Position numbers and translations under genes: made by a program. Below the pieces are notes generated by a model. It worked only from the letters and a program-made list of their open reading frames with translations, was not told where the DNA came from and made no database searches. This document shows, in pieces, positions 31,919 through 41,813 of a stretch of 64,000 nt of DNA. The stretch comes from Plantago ovata (Eukaryota; Streptophyta; Magnoliopsida; Lamiales; Plantaginaceae), in the NCBI GenBank assembly GCA_028274465.1, contig CM051456.1:92056753-92120752 (forward strand), read 5' to 3'. Positions within the stretch are counted from its first letter, which is position 1, and each line of letters begins with the position of its first letter.

Positions 31919-34900
31919 ATGGCTCCCAAGAGACAGTCTTCTAAGTCCTCAAAGTCATCAAAGGTTGACAGTGCTGAAACACGCACTGCTCCGGTGACTA
32001 CTCCGGCTACAACCACAACGAAAGTTGTGTTGAAAAACGACCGCATATCTGAAAAACCTATGCCTCCGTCATATCTTGACACTGCAAAGTGTGAGATGTT
32101 GATGCAATGGGGAGGTTTTGCAAAAGAAAAGTACATTAGGTACTTTTATGAACAAGATCTCGATGACGAAAATGAAGAGGCGCTTGAGCTTATCAAGCAG
32201 CAAGGCCTCATGAACTTTATCTCTGCTCGCACTAAGCAAGTGAGCATGATTGATACAATGGAATTCTACAACAATGCAGAAATCCAGTCCCTTACTGATA
32301 GTAAAGGAGTCACTGAAAAAGTGATCTTTACTACAGTTCAGAACACGCAAATCGTCCTGAAATGGACTGATTTAGCGGAGATATTTCAGATTCCAACCAC
32401 TGGAACTGAAGATGACGTCACTGCCACTGACGAAGAAATTGAAGCTTTCTACAGTGACGTCAGAAATGAGAAAATGAAGAAAGGCGAGATTGCTCCCGTG
32501 ACTTGGACAAAGCACGTTAAGAGAAAGCATCTCTGCCATTCACTTGGTCTAGTAGCTCTGCTACTAATAAAAGTTCTTGACTCCCAAGTTGGAGGAATTG
32601 ACCAAGTAGGCCTGAGAAGATGGCCATTGCTGATGCATATCCATGAAAATAAAATGGAACTTAACTGGGCTAAGTACATTTTCAACAGGCTTGTTGATTG
32701 TGTTACTAAGTTTAAGGTAAAGGTAGAAGACAACAAGGTCTCACCTTCCTTTCCAGTTATGTATGGAATCAAGATATGCTACATCCTTGAACATTTCAGG
32801 ATTCAGCTAAGAAACCCATTGCCAATCAAGAAATCTGTGTGCAATGTGGGAAGATCATTCTACAAGCAGAATGTACCTAAGACTGCTGGAAAGAAAACTA
32901 AGAAGACAACAACTGCAAATGTTGTCAGCACAAGCCAGCAAGAAAGGTATACAACAGCTGCAGATGTTACCACTCAGCAACTTCGAGATGAAACTGTTGT
33001 TGGTGGTGGTAACACAAAAGAAACTGCTGTAGAAAATCATCAAGGTACGTGTACAAGAGCCGTTGCTGAAAATGCAACTATAGATGACTCTGGGAAACTG
33101 GAGAAATCTAACAAGAAAAAGAGGAAAGCTGATGATGACACTCAGACTGCAGCGTCATCAGCAAACCCCGTACCTAAGAGGAAATGGACCAGCAACAAAA
33201 GGAAGAAAACACTGGCCCGCAAGTCAGTCCCTGCTGTCCAAGACCTCTTAGACAATTCCCAGACAAATGCTGAAACGCATTTGCCAGTAGATGTTGTTGA
33301 GGTGATTACTGAAACCTATGTCAGCAATGTTGAAGTGTTTGCGGAAGCCTTCAACAATCAACTTAACGTTGATACTTCTACTGTGAATAGACCACAAGGC
33401 AGTGGAAATGAAATTCCTGCCCAAGTCCCAGATATCTACATTATAGATAATTTAGATGACCCAACTATGGAACCAGCAAGTGACATTGCTGCTGATCTGC
33501 AAAAAGCGGCACTTGCTGATGCTGCTGAAAAGATGGTTGTTGAACAAGCAACTCATCAAGTTGCTGAAACCCCGCTTGCTGAAGGACCAGTTGCTGAGAT
33601 AGCAATGGTTCCAGTTCCAGAAGTTGCTGAAACACAAGAAGCATTATTCAACGACGCATCTCGTGATGCTGAGAATACTGGCCCAAGTTCACCCATGACA
33701 TCAATTGATAAAGTCCAGCTTGTACTGGAAGAAATAAGCAAACAAATGGAGTTGGAAATTGAAGAATCATCCAACAAATCAATTGATATCTTCATGACAA
33801 GCAGTGAGCTCAAGGGTCAAGATGCTTCTGCTCAACTTGTCATTTTAGAGACAAGGGAGATTGATGAAACCGCACAACTTTCTCAAATAGAGCAAAACCA
33901 GAAGTCTGCTGAAGAAACAGTCCAAGAAACTGAAGAAACTGTTAATGCTGAAAGGACTGAGCCACAACCTGTCCTTCTTCAGCAGGTAGTTAATTCAACC
34001 ATCAGTAAAACTTCAATTTATGAAACTTATTCTTTTGCTAATATTATATTATCTCTACAGACTTCTCAAGATGCAAGTCAGATGGTTGCTGAAGCCTCTG
34101 CACCAGAACCAATACTCCCTGCTCAGCAGGTAGTTAATGATTTTGGTATTAAAACTAAGTTTGACAACTTAGTACTTGTGTCTAACTTTAATTTATTTCA
34201 GGATGAACAAATGGAGGATGCTACTCAAGCTCCTCATGGAATGGAAATTGTACTACATGAGCTTGCTGACTCTCAGCAGGTAAATCATGTTTCAGATATA
34301 AACTCTAAAACAATTCTCCAAACCAATCCTGATCTAAATAACGTTCTTTTTCAGGCTCAAAAGGAGACCACTGAAGTGGTACTCATCACTGAAGATCATC
34401 AAGTAAGTTCTGAAGAACTGTACTTGAACTTCAAAAGGACTACTTTGTCAAGAGTTGCTAAGTCCGTCAGCAACTGGCAAAGGTACAGGCGAATGGATTT
34501 CTCTGATCTTCACCTTCATCTTTCAAACGAGAAAAAGAGATCTTCTCTGCTGAAGCTCGAAACATTTGTCCACTCCATCCTTCCTGAAGAAATGTCATAT
34601 TCTCAGCAAATGAGTTCGAATCTGATTGCTCAAATCAGAGAGAATATGAAGGCAAAATTCAAGAGTGCCTCTCCAGCTGAACAAGCTGTGATGCTCAAAG
34701 GTTCATTTGTACCTGTGGTGGCTGATCCCCACAAAATCAATGAGGAAGAGGAAGTGACAAGTGTTGCTTTGTATAAGCATGTTGAGCTAGTCATTCTGAC
34801 AGACGATGATGAAGAAGAAGAAGATGAGAACATTCCCACTGATCCCAGTGATGATGAAGGGAAAGATTCCAAGGACAAGAAAGACGATGATGATGACAAT

Positions 34901-36718
34901 CAAGGTCCAAGTCCTGATGCTGGAGGATTGAAGTTGACAGTTGCTGAAAATGCTCAACCTGAAAATCAGCAAGCTGAACAACAACAATCTCAGCAAGAAT
35001 CTCAACCTCCTCCTGCTGCTACTGAAAATCAAGCACCTGTGCAAGGTGCTGATACTGAAGAGGAATATGCCAGAAAAAGGGCTGCCTTGAAAAATGGCAA
35101 AAGTCCAATTTCTGATGCCAAGGTTACTGAAGAAAACCTTGATGATGATGAACAAGATGAAGATTACCAACGCGCTCTCCAGAACAGTCTCTTGATCCAT
35201 GCAAGGCATACGCAGGATCTAGAAATTGGTCAATCTTCAGCAGTAAGATCAACGGAAGTCCCCTCCCTTCCATTTACTACTGGCGAAACTCCAGTAATTG
35301 AGTCTCAAACTCAATTAAAACTAACTACTGGCGAAACTCCAGTAATTGAGCCCCAAACTCAATTGAAACAACTAACTACTGGCGAAACTCCAGTCATTGA
35401 GTCTCAAACGTTGCCTTCAGCAACTACTCAAGAAAAACTAACTACTGGTGAAACTCCAGTTGTTGAGTCTGAAGTGTTGCCATCAGCAACCACTCAACAA
35501 AAAGGAAGTGAAGCTACTGATAAAGGTTCAAAAGTCGCTCAACTTGATGAATCTGAGGATGATGACTATTTGTCAGAAAATGAGGATGAACAATCCAAGC
35601 GAGACCCAAAAGTTGTTCAGATTCCTCCTCCTGATTACATCACTGATAAAGATGATTCCTTAAGAGCCGAATTGCTGATACGTGATGATCAGTTTGCTTC
35701 CGAACTAAAAGTTCATTCCTTGACACCACATTTAGTGCCGTTCCCAAGAGTTGAGGAGTTTACTCCCAAAATTCTAGCACTAAAGGAAGTCCATAATGCC
35801 TACAAAGCTGAAGATGAGGCATTGCTTGCTGAGAGCCCACTTGACATTGGAAAGATATTGGCTACAGCTCAGAAAGACATCAGTCTTTATCACAAAAGTT
35901 ATGACGAAGATGTAAGTCAAGCGCTCAGGCTTGCAAAGAATGCTCTCGTGAAGGCTCAGACTTTAATGGATGAGAAGGCCGCAACAGAGAAAAGACATGA
36001 AGAGAACATGATGAATATTCAAAGAGAGTTGTCAAAAATGACTTCTGACCAACAACAAATCATCATGAAGTATAACAGCTTAAGCACTCTTGCTGAAAAT
36101 TGCAATGAGTTCTATTCTCTGCACATCACTCCGATGTTGCAATCCATGTCTAAGGGGGAAGAAAAGAAGAGTACCAGAAAAAGAAACCAATCCCCTCCTC
36201 CTGCTGTTGATGTGCCACTGCCCATAGAACCGCTTGCTGAAAGAGAGCAAAGTTCTAAAAGGCAAGCAGAATCTGAGTTGAATTCAGCAAGTACCAAAAA
36301 GAGAAAAACCGCTACTGAAACTCAAGATTTTTGCCATACTGAAAGTCATCACAATCTGAATGAAGATGATGAAGATGATGACAATCAAACAATAGCTCAA
36401 GCCATAAGAGCTAGACCCTTAACAGCCTTGACTCCGTCTGGCCACTCAAAGCATTTTTCGTCTTACTCTTCAGCAAGAGATCAAGACAATGCTAAGACAA
36501 GAAGAAGAAGGCAAAGACAGGAAGAAAAGAGGCTGGCCAGCATTGCTATTGGCTCCGGCATTGAATACACAAAGACCAGCAATGAAGAAACCACTCAGAA
36601 TGTAATCAGAAACATTCATGGTTGCTGGATCTTAAAGCTGGAAGATTTGCTGGTAAATGAGTTCTTTCCTACAGCCATATTGAATCAAATGTTCAAATGG
36701 ATTGAACTCAAGGTCTAA
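31919..36718 (+). CDS. SIRE env-like ORF, 1,599 codons
   Basis: The longest frame in the window. Residues 1-60 are basic and Ser/Thr-rich. Residues ~60-320 form a globular region (MLMQWGGFAKEKYIRYFY, VLKWTDLAEIFQIP, YGIKICYILEHFRIQLRNP) resembling the plant transposon-protein domain of SIRE env-like proteins. Residues ~400-435 hold basic clusters that could be nuclear signals. The middle is acidic and Gln/Glu-rich. Residues ~1,119-1,195 carry four TTGETPV(I/V)E repeats, and ~1,330-1,400 look coiled-coil (EKRHEENMMNIQRELSKM). I see no signal peptide or transmembrane helix, so an envelope role is not supported by sequence. Codons 690-714, 738-761 and 788-812 are intron-like. Position after RNase H supports the SIRE assignment. 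The length is well above what I know for SIRE env-like genes. Confidence 0.85.
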   Translation: MAPKRQSSKSSKSSKVDSAETRTAPVTTPATTTTKVVLKNDRISEKPMPPSYLDTAKCEMLMQWGGFAKEKYIRYFYEQDLDDENEEALELIKQQGLMNFISARTKQVSMIDTMEFYNNAEIQSLTDSKGVTEKVIFTTVQNTQIVLKWTDLAEIFQIPTTGTEDDVTATDEEIEAFYSDVRNEKMKKGEIAPVTWTKHVKRKHLCHSLGLVALLLIKVLDSQVGGIDQVGLRRWPLLMHIHENKMELNWAKYIFNRLVDCVTKFKVKVEDNKVSPSFPVMYGIKICYILEHFRIQLRNPLPIKKSVCNVGRSFYKQNVPKTAGKKTKKTTTANVVSTSQQERYTTAADVTTQQLRDETVVGGGNTKETAVENHQGTCTRAVAENATIDDSGKLEKSNKKKRKADDDTQTAASSANPVPKRKWTSNKRKKTLARKSVPAVQDLLDNSQTNAETHLPVDVVEVITETYVSNVEVFAEAFNNQLNVDTSTVNRPQGSGNEIPAQVPDIYIIDNLDDPTMEPASDIAADLQKAALADAAEKMVVEQATHQVAETPLAEGPVAEIAMVPVPEVAETQEALFNDASRDAENTGPSSPMTSIDKVQLVLEEISKQMELEIEESSNKSIDIFMTSSELKGQDASAQLVILETREIDETAQLSQIEQNQKSAEETVQETEETVNAERTEPQPVLLQQVVNSTISKTSIYETYSFANIILSLQTSQDASQMVAEASAPEPILPAQQVVNDFGIKTKFDNLVLVSNFNLFQDEQMEDATQAPHGMEIVLHELADSQQVNHVSDINSKTILQTNPDLNNVLFQAQKETTEVVLITEDHQVSSEELYLNFKRTTLSRVAKSVSNWQRYRRMDFSDLHLHLSNEKKRSSLLKLETFVHSILPEEMSYSQQMSSNLIAQIRENMKAKFKSASPAEQAVMLKGSFVPVVADPHKINEEEEVTSVALYKHVELVILTDDDEEEEDENIPTDPSDDEGKDSKDKKDDDDDNQGPSPDAGGLKLTVAENAQPENQQAEQQQSQQESQPPPAATENQAPVQGADTEEEYARKRAALKNGKSPISDAKVTEENLDDDEQDEDYQRALQNSLLIHARHTQDLEIGQSSAVRSTEVPSLPFTTGETPVIESQTQLKLTTGETPVIEPQTQLKQLTTGETPVIESQTLPSATTQEKLTTGETPVVESEVLPSATTQQKGSEATDKGSKVAQLDESEDDDYLSENEDEQSKRDPKVVQIPPPDYITDKDDSLRAELLIRDDQFASELKVHSLTPHLVPFPRVEEFTPKILALKEVHNAYKAEDEALLAESPLDIGKILATAQKDISLYHKSYDEDVSQALRLAKNALVKAQTLMDEKAATEKRHEENMMNIQRELSKMTSDQQQIIMKYNSLSTLAENCNEFYSLHITPMLQSMSKGEEKKSTRKRNQSPPPAVDVPLPIEPLAEREQSSKRQAESELNSASTKKRKTATETQDFCHTESHHNLNEDDEDDDNQTIAQAIRARPLTALTPSGHSKHFSSYSSARDQDNAKTRRRRQRQEEKRLASIAIGSGIEYTKTSNEETTQNVIRNIHGCWILKLEDLLVNEFFPTAILNQMFKWIELKV
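33986..34060 (+). other. Intron-like, stop-free segment 1 in env-like ORF
   Basis: 75 nt, CAGCAG|GTAGTT at the donor and TATCTCTACAG|AC at the acceptor, AT-rich inside. It starts at a codon boundary, is a multiple of three and has no stop, so the protein reads through whether or not it is spliced. Confidence 0.6.
34130..34201 (+). other. Intron-like, stop-free segment 2 in env-like ORF
   Basis: 72 nt, CAGCAG|GTAGTT donor and TTTATTTCAG|GA acceptor, phase 0, no stop. Same architecture as segment 1; the exon-like stretch between them is 69 nt. Confidence 0.6.
34280..34354 (+). other. Intron-like, stop-free segment 3 in env-like ORF
   Basis: 75 nt, CAGCAG|GTAAAT donor and TCTTTTTCAG|GC acceptor, phase 0, no stop. 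The exon-like stretch between segments 2 and 3 is 78 nt. Confidence 0.6.
35275..35503 (+). repeat. Tandem repeat coding TTGETPV units
   Basis: Four units in the env-like ORF, each starting ACTACTGG(C/T)GAAACTCCAGT and encoding TTGETPV(I/V)E. Spacing is about 48-60 bp and always a multiple of three. Confidence 0.85.
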
Positions 36719-37189
36719 AGAAATATTGCTGGAAAATGGTTGAATCTTGAGGTCTCAGTAAGAATAATTGCCATTGGTAAGACATACAAACAAGAACCAA
36801 ATCTGATCAAACCACCTGGCATTGCTTACTACTCTGACCCAGTAACAAAGAAAACAAAGAAGAGACTTGGATTGATTCCTTATGAGTACTTCTATCTCAC
36901 TGCTAAGGATCAAGAAGAAGATCTTCTCTGGCTAAGAAAGATTCATCCGAAAAGCATTTCAGATACACAGCTTCTCCATGCCAACAATTGGGGCATGCAT
37001 TTGTTGGTGATTAACTACATGGAAATGAATGCTGAAAAGCATCATCACACTGCCTGCAAAAATGCAAGAATCCTTCAACTACAAGTCCGTAGGCTTCTGG
37101 AAAACTATGAAAAGGACTGTGTTGAATTTACTGCACTTGCTGAGAAGAGTGTAAGAGAGATTTTGAGAAAATCTTCTGAAAGAGCTTAA
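36719..37189 (+). pseudogene. Continuation of env-like ORF after an in-frame TAA
   Basis: The TAA at 36,716-36,718 is followed in the same frame by 156 open codons ending at 37,189 (LNLEVSVRIIAIGKTY, PPGIAYYSDPVTKK, RLGLIPYEYFYL). The gene was therefore probably ~1,756 codons long with one later nonsense change. Read-through cannot be excluded from sequence. No start is needed here. Confidence 0.65.
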
Positions 37190-37439
37190 GTCCCTGTAAT
37201 ACTTTTTGTTAAAGTTTTTGTTTGTTGATTCTGTTTAAGTTATCTATGCTATTTCTTGTAAACTTCTGAAAGATAACTATCAGCAATGAAACTTTTGACT
37301 CTTATTGGTTTTTGATTATGCAATTTACTTATGCTTACTGTTTAATTATTCAAGTATGCTTGCATTAATCAACTGATTTATTCAACATCAGAAACCTCTA
37401 AAAGGGTAACAATTAATTTAGCCATGGATTGCTAACATC
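37190..37439 (+). other. S+ 3' untranslated region
   Basis: T-rich non-coding sequence between the env-like ORF and the polypurine tract. Nothing else is recognisable. Confidence 0.6.
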
Positions 37440-37452
37440 AAAAAGGGGGAAA
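37440..37452 (+). other. Polypurine tract of S+
   Basis: AAAAAGGGGGAAA two bases before the 3' LTR start at 37,455, the classical plus-strand primer site of copia elements. Confidence 0.85.
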
Positions 37453-37454
37453 TT

Positions 37455-39102
37455 TGTTAGGAAACTTGTAATTTTGATGAGCAATTAACCATGCTAAATT
37501 AAGGAAAGTCCAGTAACTAGTACTCTTAAGGTCCATAGGAATTTAGAATTTTAAGGACATTGTAAAAGAGGAACGTTTGCTGAAGACTTAGATTAGGTGT
37601 TAGTTAAGATGGTTTTTACCGCGTATGATGTATTTTATTTTCTGAAAAGAAAATAACTTATTGATGTTGTAGCTTATGATGTATCTTATTTTCTGAAAAG
37701 AAAATAACCTATTGAAGCATTTGCTGACGATGTACTTTGTTTTTACAAACAAACTATTGAAGCATTTAGAAACCGCTCAGAATCTTGAAGATTTTTGAAG
37801 ATCTGAAGACTTGAAGAATTCGAAGATCTGAAGACTAGAAGATTGCTGAAAACTGGTATCTACAAAGGCACGTGTTGCTCAGAAAGTGGAAACTTCAGCA
37901 ACAGCATTGCATAAGTGAAAATCTGAAAGACAGAGTAGGTTGTGCTTGCTGAAACTGAGACTAACCACTTGCTGATGGAACATATGTGACCTCTTGCTGA
38001 AAGTACTTGATTTTGCGCTCCAATGTTACTGTTTGAATTCTATTCAAATATGCATTAAATGCAAAGCTTACACACGAAGGACATGAAGACTAGAAGACAA
38101 ACAAGGACGCTACTGAAAGTACAAAAGCAAGATAGTGACATCTTAAGGAACAAAAGCCTTACAATTTGAAATTCAAACAGCTCCTTATTTTCACTATAAA
38201 TAGAGGTCATCCGGCGAAGAGTTGAAGTGTGTCAACAACGTGATTAAACTCTCACTTGTGCTTAAACTCACTTACCTTCAAACTCTCTATACTGCCATTG
38301 ATCCATTCCAAGACTTAAAGCTTGAAAAAGCTACTTGTGAAGAAGTAGAACAAACTCGGCTAAGAAATTAGTTAAGTGTTCTTTCTTTCGAACAAGAACA
38401 AGTCTTGACACCAGAAACAATCAAACTTGTTTACTGCAAAGTATTCAAAGTTGTGTTTCTTAGATTACTTGTTGTAACTGAATAAGTTATAATTAAGTTA
38501 TCTCACCCGAAATTCTCTAACTGAAAATACACCCTTTCAGGCGTGATATTCAGGGGGAACTTAATCGAGCATAGTCTTGCTGATTAAAAGTGCCAAGTTT
38601 GGTGGAGAACAACGTTACGTTCTCTAGATTAGGTTGGAGACAAAGCAAGTGTGCTTTGGTTTCTGTTGAATCGCTCTAGATAGGAGATTGTAAGGAACCT
38701 CAATCATATCTTAGTGGATTCAGTCCTAGAAAGGACAAAGTGGATTAGTTGAGAGATTACGCCACTCTCAGATACCACTATAAAAGTGTTTGTGTGATTT
38801 ACTTACTGTACTTATTTTTCAGCAAATCATATCTGTCTGTACACAGTCACTCACATCACTTGTTGAAACCTTTACTTACTGAAAAAGCACTTATTATATC
38901 AAAGACTTCCGCTCTCTGATTTTAAGTATCAGCAAACAAAGCTACTGAAAAGTAACTTACGCTTGCTAAGAAAGTTAAGTATCAGCAAACTCATTACTGA
39001 AAAGTAATAAGCACTTGCTGAGAAAGTTTTAAACGACGAAAGTTTGAAAAGACTATTCACCCCCCCCCTCTAGTCTTTTCTTGTTGTTTAAAGGGACCAA
39101 CA
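37455..39102 (+). repeat. S+ 3' LTR
   Basis: 1,648 bp, TGTTAGGAAACTTG to GGGACCAACA, then the CAAAC duplication. Only scattered differences from the 5' LTR are seen. TATA box at 38,195-38,202. Confidence 0.95.
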
Positions 39103-39107
39103 CAAAC

Positions 39108-39703
39108 AAATAGTAGCCTATGTGGATTCCAAATGACTTCATAATTTCATTATGAAAATTATAATCCCATACTTATAATCTCTATGAAAAATTGAAAATT
39201 TGGACTAGATTGAAAAATTGAAAATTCTATTGACCAGGTAGCAATTTTCGAAAACCCGAAGGACTCAATTGTAATTTTCGAAACCTTGGAGGTGTTAAAT
39301 TTAAAATTCAAAAGTAGAAAGACTTATTTGTAATAAACAATAAATTGATAAATCACAAATAAGCCCCTTAACTTTATACTAATTAAATTTAACCCCTCTA
39401 GTTAACAATAATTACAATTAAATCATATTTATATTCCAAATATAAAATTCAATCCTCAAAATTTCCAAAATTCGATTTTAGGTCCAACCCGAAAAATATA
39501 TATATATATAATATACGGGGACGGTACCGAGTCCCGTCCCCTAGCGTGCCTGCGGCCGCAGGCGGTAATTATATATATATAAAAAAAAAAAAAATTTTGA
39601 AAAATATAAATTCTACATTTATATAAAAACAAAATTTTTGAAAACCGAATTAATCATAGAATCAATTGCATCCACATACACTACAAAATCACATAACATA
39701 ACT
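39108..39703 (-). other. T2 leader, LTR-proximal part
   Basis: AT-rich non-coding leader of T2 next to its primer site. At 39,517-39,541 GGGGACGG/CCGTCCCC form an inverted repeat, and at 39,548-39,563 GCCTGCGGCCGCAGGC is a perfect 16-bp palindrome. Both are bracketed by (AT)n runs, and a run of 14 A follows the right-hand one at 39,581. Confidence 0.7.
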
Positions 39704-39717
39704 TGGCTCTAATACCA
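39704..39717 (-). other. Primer binding site, tRNA-Met type (T2)
   Basis: Minus strand reads TGGTATTAGAGCCA, one base from the usual TGGTATCAGAGC, directly beside the LTR. Confidence 0.85.
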
Positions 39718-39718
39718 C

Positions 39719-41808
39719 TATAAGAAAATATGGTCAGAGTTACCCCTAGGGTACGCAGCGGAATTTCAAAAATTTTCTTAACATGCAGGTTAATTGATCA
39801 TGTATATAGCATATATATTAAACACGTTAATTAGAAGACTTACAATACTCCAAAAGCAAGCACAGGTACCAAGTCTTCGTAATAGTCCGGTGAATCTTCT
39901 CCATCGTCGAAGTCGAAGATATCTGCAATACTTTGATTCTTTGCAAGACAATAAAAGTTAGTTTCCAGCTCCTTGAACCTCAACCCTGGTATCCACGGAT
40001 GAACAGCTTATCGGAAAGAATGCTCGGATATTCTTCGTGTGGCCAAGAAGATGGGGCGGCACTTTTCCTCCGGTGAGGGGAGGCGCGCACGTCGCTAGTA
40101 TGAGGTAGGGGAGAGCTTTTTATTTTCTCTAAGAAAACTGGTAAAAAGAATGATCTAAAAAGTATATCAAAAGCTCTCTAATAGTCTACTATATATAGTA
40201 GTCAATTGAAGCCTAAAGAATAATTAATTAGACTTCATTAAAGGAATAAGAATCTAATTCTTATCGCACTAGGAAACCAATTCAAGTCTACATTCATTCA
40301 CAATCAAATTAAAAACTCAATCAGGAAAATCTAACTTATCCCTTGACTTCTAATAGAGGAAGGAGTCGAACTCCTTCCCCTACTCCAGCTGTGCGCGCGC
40401 GCGTCCAAAGGAGATTAGGTGGGTCCCGATTTTGGGACCCACTTATAATTCTAAGCAATTCAAACTCCAAGTAGATTTTGTCCATGTGCATATATTAATT
40501 CTAAATTAACATATCCTTTCAAATCAAACCTCTATTATATTTTAAAATACAATCTTTAATTGTATTTACATAAAATACAATTAATCAGCCAATTCAATTA
40601 ATAATTCCAAATTATTAATTGAGCCACAAATTATTATAATTAATTCCAAATCAATTATAATTCATCAATCACAATTAATTCTAAATTAATTGCGATTCCA
40701 TCTTCAAGGATATTCGGATAAGCTGAATCACCACATAGTGTGACCCATAGGGCCTCATTGTATTAAGCAAGTCCTAGACTAGGCAAAATGGAATTCCTAG
40801 ACGGTTCCATTTGCAATATTAATACATGAGGACGTTTGAGAGGTTTCTCAAAGCAAACCCTTTCGTTGTGAAGTCTGTTGCGCTAAACACTGCGATGGTA
40901 ACATCCCTTCATCTGACTGACTCGAATGCATCTAGGATCGATGAAGTGTCTATCCCAATAATACATCCACGGGCGTCTTCAGTGAGTTGCATGGTGAATC
41001 CAATATCTATTATGACTATCATAATAATATTGATACGCTGGCCATCGGTTTAACCAATCACAACTATGAACGACTATGAGCAGTGCTCTCCTGTGCTACA
41101 CATGAGAGATGAATCCTTCACAGAATCACTTATCATCCCCATTTGTATGTAGCCATAATCCTGGGTCGTGTCTTGGGCCAACTGCTTATTCAGAGCTGAC
41201 ATCGACGGGTCCACCTAGGATATGGGGCAACAAATGTGATGATAAAGTCCTGTAAGTCCAAAGGACGACTGGCATCACTTCGACAACTTTCCCGTTCCCA
41301 TAGACACTTCGGTGTAGAGTATACATCGATGGGAGTTTCCGGTGGGTACTTTCATTGTTCGGTATATAATCACCCTTCGAACAACTATGCGGAGTTATGG
41401 GAACGTTTCTTGATTGTCTAATAATCCGTTCCGTGGCCGTGGGATCGTCTCACACTTGCTCTAACAAGTATAACCTCCACGCATACTAGTCTCAGTTGGT
41501 TCATTCAGACCCCTACATCCGAGATGAACCTCGACTAGGGAGAGTTTGGGATAGATGATAACTCACATAGCTCCCACTATCTGTGTGATCGGTCATCTAT
41601 CCGAGGGGACATGTTTAATATCAATACAGACAGGAATAGAGATATGACATGTTGTATGCCTGGTGTAATATAAATATGAAAGTGATACTCAATAGTCAAA
41701 CAACAAACACATATTATATTACGTTGACCTGTGTAATAGTACATATATGCCCTTAATAAGGGCTGCATGCCCTTAATAAAGACTGTTTCTAGGACATATA
41801 CACTATCA
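39719..41808 (-). repeat. T2 5' LTR
   Basis: About 2,090 bp, homologous to solo LTR T1. The inner end on the plus strand is TATAAG instead of TGTAAG, so the terminal dinucleotide has mutated. The outer end ACACTATCA abuts the TGTGG duplication. Confidence 0.9.
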
Positions 41809-41813
41809 TGTGG

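Larger units (their letters stand above)
17838..39102 (+). mobile_element. Element S+: SIRE-type copia element with env-like ORF
   Basis: A two-LTR element flanked by 5-bp duplications CAAAC (17,833-17,837 and 39,103-39,107), inserted in the T2 leader. Order: 5' LTR, tRNA-Met primer site, gag remnant, protease-integrase, RT, RNase H, hairpin array, TATA box, long env-like ORF, polypurine tract, 3' LTR. Element D interrupts it within the RT/RNase H region (22,228-30,490). Without D it is about 13 kb. Gag is internally deleted and RT is broken, so it cannot have moved alone in its present form. The two LTRs are near-identical, so the insertion is fairly recent. Confidence 0.95.
12149..41808 (-). 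mobile_element. Element T2: copia element with long LTRs, inserted in S-
   Basis: Minus-strand element flanked by perfect 5-bp duplications TGTGG (12,144-12,148 and 41,809-41,813). Right to left: 5' LTR (39,719-41,808), tRNA-Met-type primer site (39,704-39,717), leader (39,703-39,108 and 17,832-17,061, split by S+), gag-protease, degenerate integrase and RT, and a truncated 3' LTR (12,149-13,554). Own sequence is about 8.4 kb. Coding blocks resemble the Tork/TAR/Ikeros group of Ty1/copia, but I cannot fix the lineage by eye. An internal deletion joined the RT end to the middle of the 3' LTR. Confidence 0.9.

Noticed and set aside
31919-36718. Host gene captured between two retrotransposons
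   Set aside because: The same gene start occurs in the same place after RNase H in C1 and S-, which makes it part of the SIRE element.
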